Positions 54,672-62,983 of a stretch of 64,000 nt of DNA are shown here, piece by piece. Position 1 is the first letter of the stretch, and every line of letters starts with the position of its first letter. This DNA comes from Virgibacillus proomii (lineage in GTDB: Bacteria > Bacillota > Bacilli > Bacillales > Amphibacillaceae), in NCBI RefSeq assembly GCF_900162615.1, contig NZ_FUFN01000010.1, forward strand, positions 998,149 to 1,062,148, read 5' to 3'. The position numbers and the translations under genes were made by a program. The notes beneath the pieces were generated by a model. It did no database searches, was not told the origin of the DNA, and saw nothing but the letters and a program-made list of their open reading frames with translations.

Positions 54672-55016
54672 GGGCTGGGACAAAACTAGCCAAAAATAAA
54701 TAAAAATGGTTTCAATCATCGGTTTTTGATAATTGGAACCATTTTTTGTTGGTTTATTTCCATTATCGATTGTTTAGTTTCTGTTCATAGCGATATACTT
54801 CTTCAAGTTCACCGCCATGAATGCAAAACCTAATTCATTTTCTACTTTCTCTTTGCCCTGACGGACAAACGAGTGAAACCCAAATTATCCTTCAAAAATC
54901 CGAAGACTGGCTCTACATCAATTTTACGTTTTCATAGATTTCACCAGTTTCTTTATTCGAAAGCTGTTGTCTTACATATTTTTTTTGTTGTTCCCATTTT
55001 TCGGTATGACAGTTTG
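54672..55016 (-). mobile_element. IS1182-family transposase 3' relic with element end
   Basis: The minus strand reads EPVFGFLKDN, then in a shifted frame ENELGFAFMAVNLKKYIAMN to a stop at 54774-54776. This is the C-terminus of IS1182-type DDE transposases. A hairpin (AAAATGGTTTCAATCATC against a matching arm) and the tip GGCTGGGACA lie beyond it. Everything upstream of about 55016 is replaced by an IS30 fragment. Confidence 0.75.
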
Positions 55017-55350
55017 TCAAATTAAGTGCAACAGTTCTTCCTGAAACGCTTCGTGTGTAGTTTTCCAATTTAAACATTTTCAAGGTCTATTGTTGATCAG
55101 TGTTAGTGCATTTTCTAGTTCTGCATCTGAGGCTTTAGCCAAAACGATTTTTTTAGGGAGGAACTCTTGTAATAAAATTTATGACGTAGAACAATCAAGT
55201 TTTTGTTTTCTAACCATCCTTGATATATCCAACGATAAATGGTTTTGATGCTAAGCCCCTTGAAATAAGCGTCCGGCAATGTGTTCTGGACCAGGTAAGC
55301 TTCAATTTTAGGTGTTTCACTTAATATTACAATGCGTCATGTAACCCAGC
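55017..55350 (-). mobile_element. IS30-family transposase 3' relic
   Basis: The minus strand reads GPEHIAGRLF, GLSIKTIYRWIYQGW and, after decay, ALTLINNRP, a stop in place of Arg, then KCLNWKT and EELLHLI to TGA at 55017-55019. The order is that of an IS30 DDE transposase C-terminus. Several frameshifts and stops. Confidence 0.75.
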
Positions 55351-55513
55351 CTACAGTACTTTTAGTAATTGTTTTTAGAGAGTCTAACACAGTTCTTTGT
55401 TTATCTGTTAATCAGTTAGATAACGCTAGACGTTTGATTTCATACAAGGATATAGAACAAGGAGTGCGTGGCTTGAAGCACAGCGTAATAGTCAATACGA
55501 AAGGATTAAACCA

Positions 55514-55880
55514 ATGATTTATGAGGGTATTGACGTAGCCAAGCATAAACACCAAGTGGCAATCATTGATAATGGAGGTGAAATCTACGAACATGATTTA
55601 GTTATATATCAGGATTTCAAAGACTTCATGAAAAACTTTGTCGTTTACAGACAGAAGTAGCGTAAGAATGCTAAATAGCGATGGAAGATACTGGCCATTA
55701 TAATGTTCCTATCCTACAATTTTTCACGATTAATAGCCAATTATTCACAAACGTTCAAGGCGTACTATTGGAAAAAGCTAGCTGAGGGTAAGCACTATAA
55801 CGTGGTGCTCAGCCATGTAACGAAGAAATTAATAAAAGTGATATTCCATTTTTGCTGTAAACCGGTGAATCATATAAAGA
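55514..55880 (+). mobile_element. IS110-family transposase relic
   Basis: ATG at 55514 opens MIYEGIDVAKHKHQVAIID, the RuvC-like DEDD N-terminus. Then MEDTGHYNVPILQFF follows after a stop and frameshift. A jump leads to YYWKKLAEGKHYNVVLSHV and KKLIKVIF, the C-terminus. The middle is deleted. Confidence 0.78.
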
Positions 55881-55948
55881 AGTATGTGCGTAATGTAAAA
55901 AGTGAAGCTATGGTAAATAGCGTTACAATAATCTCAGATTTCACACTA

Positions 55949-55999
55949 CAAATAAGCTTGATGATTAATTTGAAATTCACAAATCATCAAGCTTATTTG
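55949..55999. repeat. Perfect 18-bp inverted repeat
   Basis: CAAATAAGCTTGATGATT and its exact reverse complement are separated by 15 bases. It lies after the IS110 relic and before the immunity-like gene's 3' end. It may be a terminator for the minus-strand gene or an IS-associated structure; the flanks lack a long T-run. Confidence 0.65.
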
Positions 56000-56091
56000 C
56001 CATGCTCCAAAACTTCTAATGGAAAATACTAAATTTATTGCTAAAAGCTTATTGACTTTATATAGTTAGCCTCAAAGTATAAAAAAAGTGA

Positions 56092-56439
56092 TTAGTATAG
56101 TCTTATTGATTCTTTGAATTCATTAAATGCATTTTTACCGTAATCATCACCATATTGATTTATATGTTTTTGAATTTCATCAAGATGTTCATGGAGAAAA
56201 GAATGTATTTCAGTAGTATCTGCTACATTATATATTTCATGAAGAAAATCTATAGTTTCTCCAATAAGAAAGCTATTATTAAGTTTTAATAAAACTGAAC
56301 ATATTTCTGGTATAGCATTAAATGCTTCTTCCGCTGAAAGACCTTCAGTAAGTTCTTCAAAAGACTCTTTGAAATACCATTCATTTTGATCAAGTTCTGC
56401 TTCCCAATTTTCAAAGATATTTAGTAGTTTTTGTTCCAA
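56092..56439 (-). CDS. Putative immunity protein of a toxin-immunity pair
   Basis: 115 residues, acidic, all helical by appearance (NIFENWEAELDQNEWYFKES, then LSAEEAFNAIPEICSVLLKL). I do not recognise a named family with confidence. It begins 15 bases after the end of a polymorphic-toxin C-terminal tip on the same strand, the standard place for the cognate immunity gene. GGTGGTC upstream is a weak ribosome site. Intactness of this gene while the toxin is broken would fit retained protection against related strains (inference). Confidence 0.55.
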   Translation of the reverse strand: MEQKLLNIFENWEAELDQNEWYFKESFEELTEGLSAEEAFNAIPEICSVLLKLNNSFLIGETIDFLHEIYNVADTTEIHSFLHEHLDEIQKHINQYGDDYGKNAFNEFKESIRLY

Positions 56440-56454
56440 CGATGTTGACCACCT

Positions 56455-56930
56455 TTATTTGTATTTGAAATCATCAAATTTCTTAGTCTTCTTATTATAA
56501 TTGAAGTGGATTGTAATTGTTTTACTACCTTTAACTTTAAATGTTCTTTGCATTTTAACCCATCCTTTTTTACCAGACCAACGTTTATCCGTCAATTTTT
56601 TTGATGGAAGAATTTCTTTAGCACCTTTCAAAGGGTTGGATAAAACACTTTTCATTGCGATTTGTTCTTCAAGATTTTTTAGCTGTAGTTCTCCCTGTAG
56701 ACCCCTTTCCTAGGGACTTTTTTTCAGTTGTTTATTTAAATCTTTAACTGCGCTTTTAATAGCCTTTTTTCCAAACTTCTTTACAACCCATTTGATACCA
56801 AATCTTGCTAAAAATCCGACTATTATAGGGATAGCAGGTATTACAGAGGCACTGATTTCAGATGAATTTATATCAAATACTTCACCAGTTTCCTGATCAG
56901 CTTTATCTAATAAACGATTAAGACAAAGGG
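56455..56930 (-). pseudogene. C-terminal tip of an LXG/YobL-like polymorphic toxin, frameshifted
   Basis: Read from 56930 downward: ADQETGEVFDINSSEIS, IPAIPIIVGFLARFGIKW and KKAIKSAVKDLNKQL. A frameshift near 56710 follows, then LQLKNLEEQIAMKSVLSNP, LTDKRWSGKKGWVKMQRTF and IHFNYNKKTKKFDDFKYK to the stop. The end resembles the toxin domain closing Bacillus LXG proteins such as YobL/YeeF (GWVKM, IHY-N, DDFK). The large N-terminal delivery part is missing, cut off where a GTAGCTTCGTCG repeat begins near 56999. Confidence 0.68.
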
Positions 56931-56998
56931 GTATCCCCCTTTGTCTTAGACCAATATCTAAAAGTATACACCGCAATATCTTTCTACGTGGGGGACAA

Positions 56999-57152
56999 CC
57001 TTTTTGAAAAGTAGCTTTGTCGTCTAGCTTTAAGCGCTCATCTGCTAGCAAACTTCGAATTTCTTCCTACGATAAGTCAACATCGGCTCGAATCTAAAAG
57101 AAGGCCGATTAAAAGCGGGCTGGTCGCTTAGGCGTTGGCATGACTCTGTTTA
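56999..57152 (+). repeat. GTAGCTTCGTCG-family intergenic repeat
   Basis: TTTTTTGAAAAGTAGCTTTG, GCTAGCAAACTTCGAATTTC, TACGATAAGTCAACATCGG, GAAGGCCGATTAAAAGCGGG and GGCGTTGGCATG in order. It abuts a degenerate TTTAT repeat. Confidence 0.75.
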
Positions 57153-57164
57153 TAGCATGTTTTT

Positions 57165-57340
57165 TTTATCTTGGATGTAAGAATCCGTATTTTTCTTATT
57201 TCAAAAACTACTTGAGATTTTACGTACTAATGGGAAAAACGGCACCTAAATGCCCGATTCATTAAAGGCTTTTAGGTCAAACCCTTCGCGGTACTGACAT
57301 TCTGTGTATAAGGCGTTCACGGAATGAAGTTTCACTGTTC
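57165..57340 (+). repeat. bcr1-like repeat, degenerate copy
   Basis: TTTATCTTGGATGTAAG at the left, AAAACGGCACCTAAATGCCC in the middle and GGAATGAAGTTTCAC at the right. The hairpin arms CATTCTGTG and CACGGAATG still pair with one G-T. Confidence 0.8.
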
Positions 57341-57445
57341 TTGTCAAAAGGTATCTAGTTTGCGTCATTAACTACGCTTCTAACTTAAATAGTATTTCAA
57401 ATACCCATTATATAAGTTAGAAAATGTGTTTTATTGAGCATGTGA

Positions 57446-59044
57446 TTACATAAAAAACATCATTAATTGCGCTGAAATGGCAACAAAAATAAGTGAAAAT
57501 GGATAAGCAGCAGCGTAAGCAATAATGGCATCATCTGTATCGACTACTTGGTTTAATACACCTAAGGCGGGTGTACTTGTTCTGCCTCCGCATAGCGAGC
57601 CAAGTGAATGGACAATGCTAAGTTTAAACAGTTTTTTTGCTGCTAAATATCCTAAAAAGATTGGCACAAGTGTTATTATTGTGCCTCCAATTGCCAATTT
57701 AACTCCTTCTGTTTGAATCACATCTACAAAACCCTTTCCTGCTGTTGTACCTGCACCCGCTAAAAATAATACAAGTCCTAATTCACGAATAACATGATTA
57801 ACAGGCTCAAAATAGCGTACATGAATCGGACCAATATGACCAAAATGGCCGATAATTAAGGCGATAAATAAAGGGCCTCCAGCTATTCCGAGCGTAATTG
57901 TTCCAAGTCCCGGTATGTAAATGGGGAGCATTCCAAGCATGATCCCTAATAATAGGGTTATGCTAATCGAGAAAATATGAATGTTTGTAAGTGTCACATT
58001 TTTTTGTGAGAAGAGTTTTTCTATCTGGTTTAAACGATCTTCCGTGCTTACAATTGTTAATACATCGCCACGAAGTAAACTCAAATTTGGATGCTGGTTT
58101 AATTCCAGTCCTTTTCGTTCAATTCTAGTTACTGTCGCACCATATTTTTTTCGGAGCTTCAATTCTTGAATACTTTTTCCGATTATCGTTTCGTCCTCTA
58201 CAGTTACTTTTTTGAATTGTATATTATCAGGATTTTCAAGCTGGGTATTCACTTGCTGGCCAACATAATTACCGAAAGATTTCAGTTCTTTCTCTTCGCC
58301 AACAGTAACAAGATTATCACCCATTAAAACTGTAGTATCACTGAGCGCAATCATCGTATGACCATTACGAATAATCCTGCTGATGACAACGGCTTTTTTA
58401 CTGATTGCAAGCTCTTTTAACGTTTTTTTATGGAGCTTCGGGTTTGTAACTTTAAATGACATGACTTCAGGAGAATGTTCATTTTTAACCGGATGATTCG
58501 TTTTCTCTAAGTCTTCCATAAGGTCTACTTTACTAAAACGGGGCAAAAGCTGAACAAATAGAATGATTGCAAGTACTCCAAAAGGATAGCCAATTCCATA
58601 GCCCACGGAGGCAATTGGATCGTTTGTTGCCTGTAATGCAGCAGCTAAGCCCGGTGTACTTGTTAATGCTCCCGTCATCAATCCGATACTTAATGGTGCT
58701 GTAAGATCAAATACTTTTGCAACTAACACTGTCGTTAACACAGCGCTGGAGACGATAAATAAAGAAATAACACAAAAAATGATGCCATTTGAACGAATCA
58801 TTCGGAAAAAACGTGGCCCGGCTTGAAGACCGATAGCTACAGTAAATAAGCTCAATCCGAATTTTTGAATGATTGGTGAAACTTGATACCCAAAATGACC
58901 AAAAATCATAGCAATGAGTAATACTCCGGCAGTTCCTAAGCTTAATTTTTTTATTTTGATTTGGCCTAGAAAGGAGCCAAGAAATAAAATAATAAAAACT
59001 AAAGTAAGTTGTTCATCTAGTAGATCATGCAGTAAAGATTCCAT
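57446..59044 (-). CDS. AspT/YidE-family transporter with two RCK_C domains (paralogue 1)
   Basis: 532 residues with the aspartate:alanine exchanger fold: two membrane blocks (about 1-170 and 370-532) of five or so helices each. Between them are two TrkA-C (RCK_C) domains, at about 200-275 and 285-365 (EVMSFKVTNPKLHKKTLKEL; ETIIGKSIQELKLRKKYGAT). Conserved repeats GLSLFTVAIGLQAGPRFF and GLVLFLAGAGTTAGKGF mark the duplicated domains. GAGGAGAGG precedes the ATG at 59044. Relatives exchange dicarboxylates or amino acids; RCK_C domains usually bind a regulatory ligand. The substrate is unknown. A TTTAT repeat lies 18 bases before the start. Confidence 0.85.
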   Translation of the reverse strand: MESLLHDLLDEQLTLVFIILFLGSFLGQIKIKKLSLGTAGVLLIAMIFGHFGYQVSPIIQKFGLSLFTVAIGLQAGPRFFRMIRSNGIIFCVISLFIVSSAVLTTVLVAKVFDLTAPLSIGLMTGALTSTPGLAAALQATNDPIASVGYGIGYPFGVLAIILFVQLLPRFSKVDLMEDLEKTNHPVKNEHSPEVMSFKVTNPKLHKKTLKELAISKKAVVISRIIRNGHTMIALSDTTVLMGDNLVTVGEEKELKSFGNYVGQQVNTQLENPDNIQFKKVTVEDETIIGKSIQELKLRKKYGATVTRIERKGLELNQHPNLSLLRGDVLTIVSTEDRLNQIEKLFSQKNVTLTNIHIFSISITLLLGIMLGMLPIYIPGLGTITLGIAGGPLFIALIIGHFGHIGPIHVRYFEPVNHVIRELGLVLFLAGAGTTAGKGFVDVIQTEGVKLAIGGTIITLVPIFLGYLAAKKLFKLSIVHSLGSLCGGRTSTPALGVLNQVVDTDDAIIAYAAAYPFSLIFVAISAQLMMFFM

Positions 59045-59061
59045 TTTCCTCTCCTCTTTCA

Positions 59062-59213
59062 TTTATCCCGCATGTAAGGTGTCGTAATTTTCTCCATTGC
59101 AAAATATGCTAGTGATGTTAGGAACATGATGAGAAAAAAGGCACCTAAATGCCCGATTCGTTCAGCTAGCATTTCTTGGGAAAGGCATTCCAAGAAATGA
59201 AGTTTCACTTTAT
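59062..59213 (+). repeat. bcr1-like TTTAT-flanked repeat, copy at AspT-like gene start
   Basis: 152 bp, TTTATCCCGC to CACTTTAT. Hairpin arms GCATTTCTTGG and CCAAGAAATG. It directly abuts the ribosome site of the minus-strand transporter gene, so that gene's leader must contain the repeat in antisense, or its promoter was displaced. Confidence 0.92.
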
Positions 59214-60541
59214 AAACATATTGTACTATAAGCCGATTTAAAATCTTAGATTCAAAAGCAATGTTCAATAAGTTTTCAAGCTTCTATGGGCTAATTAAGT
59301 ATGTAACCGTTTTGAATTAACTGTAAGTTGTTTTAATTAAGAAATTTATGAAAATAAGGAAGTGAAAAATGCATAATTGATTAATGAACAAGGAGAAGGA
59401 AAAAATGTATGCATTTACATTTTTGTTTTTGTTTCATATGTTTTGGCTGCTCCATGGACAAATGATTGACATTGCAGTTGTATGAGATGCACAAAACATT
59501 CAAATTAATTTAGAATGTAGGTTATAAAAGTGACAATGGAAACAAGAAAAACCTTTATTATAATAGCCCGTCACTTTGAAATAAATCTAAAAAATATGGT
59601 GACACGTTGGATTAGGGAGTACAAAGATGGTAAATACGGAGATATAGATATAACCACGTAACCACTGCTTTGGATCTTGCTTCTAAACTGATCGTCCATA
59701 GAAATGATGAATTGAAAAAATTATTGGGAGAGAGTGCCGTCAAATATGATCTCCATATAGAGCTATTATAACAATATGGAAGAAACGTATATCTGGATAT
59801 AATTTTAAATCTTATGGGGGGCTGTGAAGCGGTTACGTATTTGTGAATTTCTACAGTTATTGACATAATTATTCTAGTTTCATGTCTATCACTTGTTACA
59901 AAAGAGTAAGAAGGTAGCTATAGAAGAAATTTGGGTGTTTTTCTTTTTGTCCACACTTTGTAGCTGTCAATTCTGAAATGGAAGTAAGGGCGAAGTATAG
60001 CGGACAAAGCCATTACCCTTTATGACATAAAAGAATTGGCTATCGTCTTAAGGAATAGCTAACGAAAAAAGAAGTGTATTTTGAAGAGTGTTATTGTCAA
60101 AAAAAGGGTTAATCTGTTGGTACAGAATTATAAAAAATTGTGCAATGCGGCTAATTTGTTTTAAAATTAGCCGCATCCAACTCAGCACTTAGTGATCCTA
60201 AGGTATCGTTTCAACTTCTTACAGCTTAGAAATCTTACACCAACGCGTAAAGCACCTTGTTGAGGGCGGATTAAGAAGCCCAATTTTGCTCCTGAAAAGT
60301 CGTATCATGTAATTCGTTATCTTGTGAAATAAAGAACATAATATCGAGAACTATAAAAAAATTATAAATTGAATGATGTTACGTACAGATGAATCGTTAG
60401 CGTAGATTCAATCAATATATAAAACATATTTTGTTTAGGTTGTAACTGTTTGCCGTTTATTAAGTTTTTATTTTACTATAGGAAAGCATAAAATTTTAGA
60501 GTTTATCATATAAGAAAAACTGTAGCTTTCTAATATAGACG
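59214..60541. other. Intergenic region between transporter paralogues
   Basis: No intact gene. A fragment at about 59535-59640 reads RKTFIIIARHFEINLKNMVTR, then WIREYKDGKYGDID. A further piece, NDELKKLLGESAVKYD, follows in another frame. It looks like a decayed helix-turn-helix or transposase OrfA-like gene, but is not identifiable. A perfect hairpin TGCGGCTAATTT/AAATTAGCCGCA is at 60146-60175. The rest is unremarkable. Confidence 0.5.
60146..60175. terminator. Isolated perfect hairpin
   Basis: Arms TGCGGCTAATTT and AAATTAGCCGCA with a six-base loop. There is no nearby gene, so it probably belonged to one that decayed. Confidence 0.5.
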
Positions 60542-62140
60542 TTAAAAGAAAATTAAAATGAGTTGAGCAGCAATGGATCCAAAAATAAGTGAAAATGGAT
60601 AAGCGGCAGCATAGGCAATTGCCGGGTCTTCTGAATCTACTAACTGATTTAAAGCACCTAGTGCTGGGGTGCAGGTTCTGCCACCACATAGTGTGCCAAG
60701 CGAATAAACAACACCAAATTTAAACAGTTTTCTGGCCACAGTATAACCAATAATAATTGACACGATTGTTATGATAGTACCACTAACAACTAATTTGAAT
60801 CCCTCGGTTTGAATGACTTCCACTAAGCCTTGTCCTGCTGTCGTCCCTGCACCAGCTAAAAATAAAGCAAGACCTAATTTCAATATCACGTGATTAGCTG
60901 GCCCATAGTAGCGTACATGAATTGGTCCAAGCTTACCAAAATGACCGATAATTAAAGCGACGATTAATGGTCCTCCTGCTAACCCAAGTTTCATCGTGCC
61001 AAGACCAGGAATAGGGATAGGTATCATTCCAAACAAAATTCCTACTAATAGTGTAATACTTATAGATAAGATATGAATATTCGTTACCGTTAGCTTTTTT
61101 CGGGAAAAGAGTTTCTCTAATTCATCTAATCGACTTTCACTACTTACCATTGTTAAAACATCGCCGCGAAGCAACGGCATAGTTGGATTTTGATTAAGCT
61201 CAATTCCTTCTCGTTGAATTCTAGTTACGGTTGCTCCGTATTTTCGTCTAAGTTTAAGTTCTTTAATACTTTTACCAACAATTTCGTCATCTTCAACCGC
61301 TATTTTTCGAAATTGAACATTATCTGGATTTTCTAAAAGTGTATCTACTGGTTCCCCGACATATTTGCCAAATAATTCAAGTTCATGGGCTTCTCCGACT
61401 GCAACAAGGTGGTCACCCATTAAAATAATTGTGTCGTGAAGTGCGATCATTGTATGACCATCTCGAATAATTCGGCTAATCACAATGGAATTTCGACTAA
61501 AAGCAATTTCGCTTAATGTTTTTTTATGCAACTTTGGATTAGTCACTTTAAATGTCATTACTTCTGGTGAATGTTCTGTTTTTATTGGATTGTTTGTTTC
61601 TTCTAAATCTTGGATTAGGTCTATTTTACCAATACGGGGCAGAAGCTGTATGAATAATATAATAGCTAATACTCCAAACGGATATGCAATCCCATAGCCA
61701 ACCGATGTGATTGGATCATTGGTTGCTTGAAGAGCTGCTGCTAAGCCTGACGTATTTGTCAACGCACCCGTCATTAAACCAATTGCTAATGGAGGTGATA
61801 GGTGGAAGACTTTTGCTACAAAAACAGATGTGAGAACAGCGCTACAGACAATAAATAAAGAAATAAGGCAAAAAACGATCCCATTAGATCGCATCATTCG
61901 GAAAAAACGCGGTCCTGCTTGAAGACCAACAGCAACAATAAATAAGCTAAGGCCTAAATTCTGAATCGTTGGTGATACTTGATAACCATAATGACCAAAA
62001 ATCATGGCAATAACTAAAACACCTGCTGACCCTAAGCCAATCCCTTTAATTTTTAATTGTCCTAGCCATGACCCAAGAAACAAAATAACAAAAACTAAAA
62101 TAAGCTCTTCACTAAGTAAATCATGTAGTAAATCTTCCAT
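60542..62140 (-). CDS. AspT/YidE-family transporter with two RCK_C domains (paralogue 2)
   Basis: 532 residues, collinear with and clearly paralogous to the protein encoded at 57446. The same duplicated membrane blocks (GLSLFIVAVGLQAGPRFF; GLALFLAGAGTTAGQGL) flank two RCK_C domains. Differences cluster in the second RCK_C and the C-terminal helices. GAAGGAG lies 6 bases before the ATG at 62140. The two genes lie 1.5 kb apart with repeats and decayed DNA between, so they are likely separate transcription units. A role in dicarboxylate or amino-acid exchange is expected from the family only. Confidence 0.85.
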   Translation of the reverse strand: MEDLLHDLLSEELILVFVILFLGSWLGQLKIKGIGLGSAGVLVIAMIFGHYGYQVSPTIQNLGLSLFIVAVGLQAGPRFFRMMRSNGIVFCLISLFIVCSAVLTSVFVAKVFHLSPPLAIGLMTGALTNTSGLAAALQATNDPITSVGYGIAYPFGVLAIILFIQLLPRIGKIDLIQDLEETNNPIKTEHSPEVMTFKVTNPKLHKKTLSEIAFSRNSIVISRIIRDGHTMIALHDTIILMGDHLVAVGEAHELELFGKYVGEPVDTLLENPDNVQFRKIAVEDDEIVGKSIKELKLRRKYGATVTRIQREGIELNQNPTMPLLRGDVLTMVSSESRLDELEKLFSRKKLTVTNIHILSISITLLVGILFGMIPIPIPGLGTMKLGLAGGPLIVALIIGHFGKLGPIHVRYYGPANHVILKLGLALFLAGAGTTAGQGLVEVIQTEGFKLVVSGTIITIVSIIIGYTVARKLFKFGVVYSLGTLCGGRTCTPALGALNQLVDSEDPAIAYAAAYPFSLIFGSIAAQLILIFF

Positions 62141-62372
62141 TTTAATCTCCTTCATTCATTCTTCCTATATATATTACTACAACTAAATAGAGAAAACGAA
62201 ACCAATTGATAAACTTCACTAATTTTTCAAGCTTATTGAAAGAATACATAGGTTTAAAACGGTTTTTACTAATATACAAGCTCTGGTAAAAAAGAATGAT
62301 GTTTGTATTACGCCACTATTTGTGTGATTCTTACGAAAATAGGAATAAGAAGAAATAATTAGGGGGATGAGC

Positions 62373-62939
62373 ATGGATAATAAGATGCATAAGATAAATA
62401 TGACGTTTGAAGAAATCGTTAAGCAAAATGAGCGACGAATTTATTATCAGATCCATAAACTTAATATACGTGATCCACATCAGGAATTTTATCAAGAGGG
62501 ATTAGTAGCGATGTGGAATGCATATGAAACCTATCGAGCGGACAAAGGACCAATGGCAACTTATTTTAATTATACCATTCGCAATCGATTGATTGATTTA
62601 ATTCGAAGTAAAGCTAGAGAACAAGAAAAGTTAAATGTCTATCGCGAGTATCAGCAGCTCAATAAAACGAGCGGAAATTTTTATCGTGCTGGCAGTTTAA
62701 AGAAGCAAGTGCAAAGCCAAGAGCCAATGCTGGTAGATTACGACGATTTAATTAAAGAAGCTTATCAATTATTAAGCATAAATCAATTAAAATGGTTTTC
62801 TTTCTTTCTTATTCAAGACATGTCGATAAAATCTATTTCTGAAAGAGAGGGTGTATCGATTGATGCTGTGAAAAGCTGGGGAAGAGAAGCAAGAAAAAAA
62901 TTGCGTGCTGCTAAGTTCTTGAATGAAGATTTATGCTAA
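62373..62939 (+). CDS. Small sigma-70 family RNA polymerase sigma factor
   Basis: 188 residues. Region 2 is visible as EFYQEGLVAMWNAYETYRA and TYFNYTIRNRLIDLIRSKAR. Region 4 is QDMSIKSISEREGVSIDAVK with SWGREARKKLRAAKF as its recognition helix. The spacing suits ECF/ComX-SigH-like factors rather than SigA. AGGGGG abuts an ATG at 62367; the ATG at 62373 has usable spacing and is chosen. No anti-sigma gene is adjacent. It is divergent from the second transporter. Targets are unknown. Confidence 0.82.
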   Translation: MDNKMHKINMTFEEIVKQNERRIYYQIHKLNIRDPHQEFYQEGLVAMWNAYETYRADKGPMATYFNYTIRNRLIDLIRSKAREQEKLNVYREYQQLNKTSGNFYRAGSLKKQVQSQEPMLVDYDDLIKEAYQLLSINQLKWFSFFLIQDMSIKSISEREGVSIDAVKSWGREARKKLRAAKFLNEDLC

Positions 62940-62970
62940 AGGGGGAGTTGAATCGAATATCCCCTTAGCA
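62934..62970. terminator. Bidirectional terminator between sigma factor and amidohydrolase
   Basis: Arms TGCTAAAGGGG and CCCCTTAGCA with an AT-rich loop. It lies between the convergent ends of the two genes and overlaps the sigma-factor stop. Confidence 0.7.
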
Positions 62971-62983
62971 TGTTAAAAAAGTT

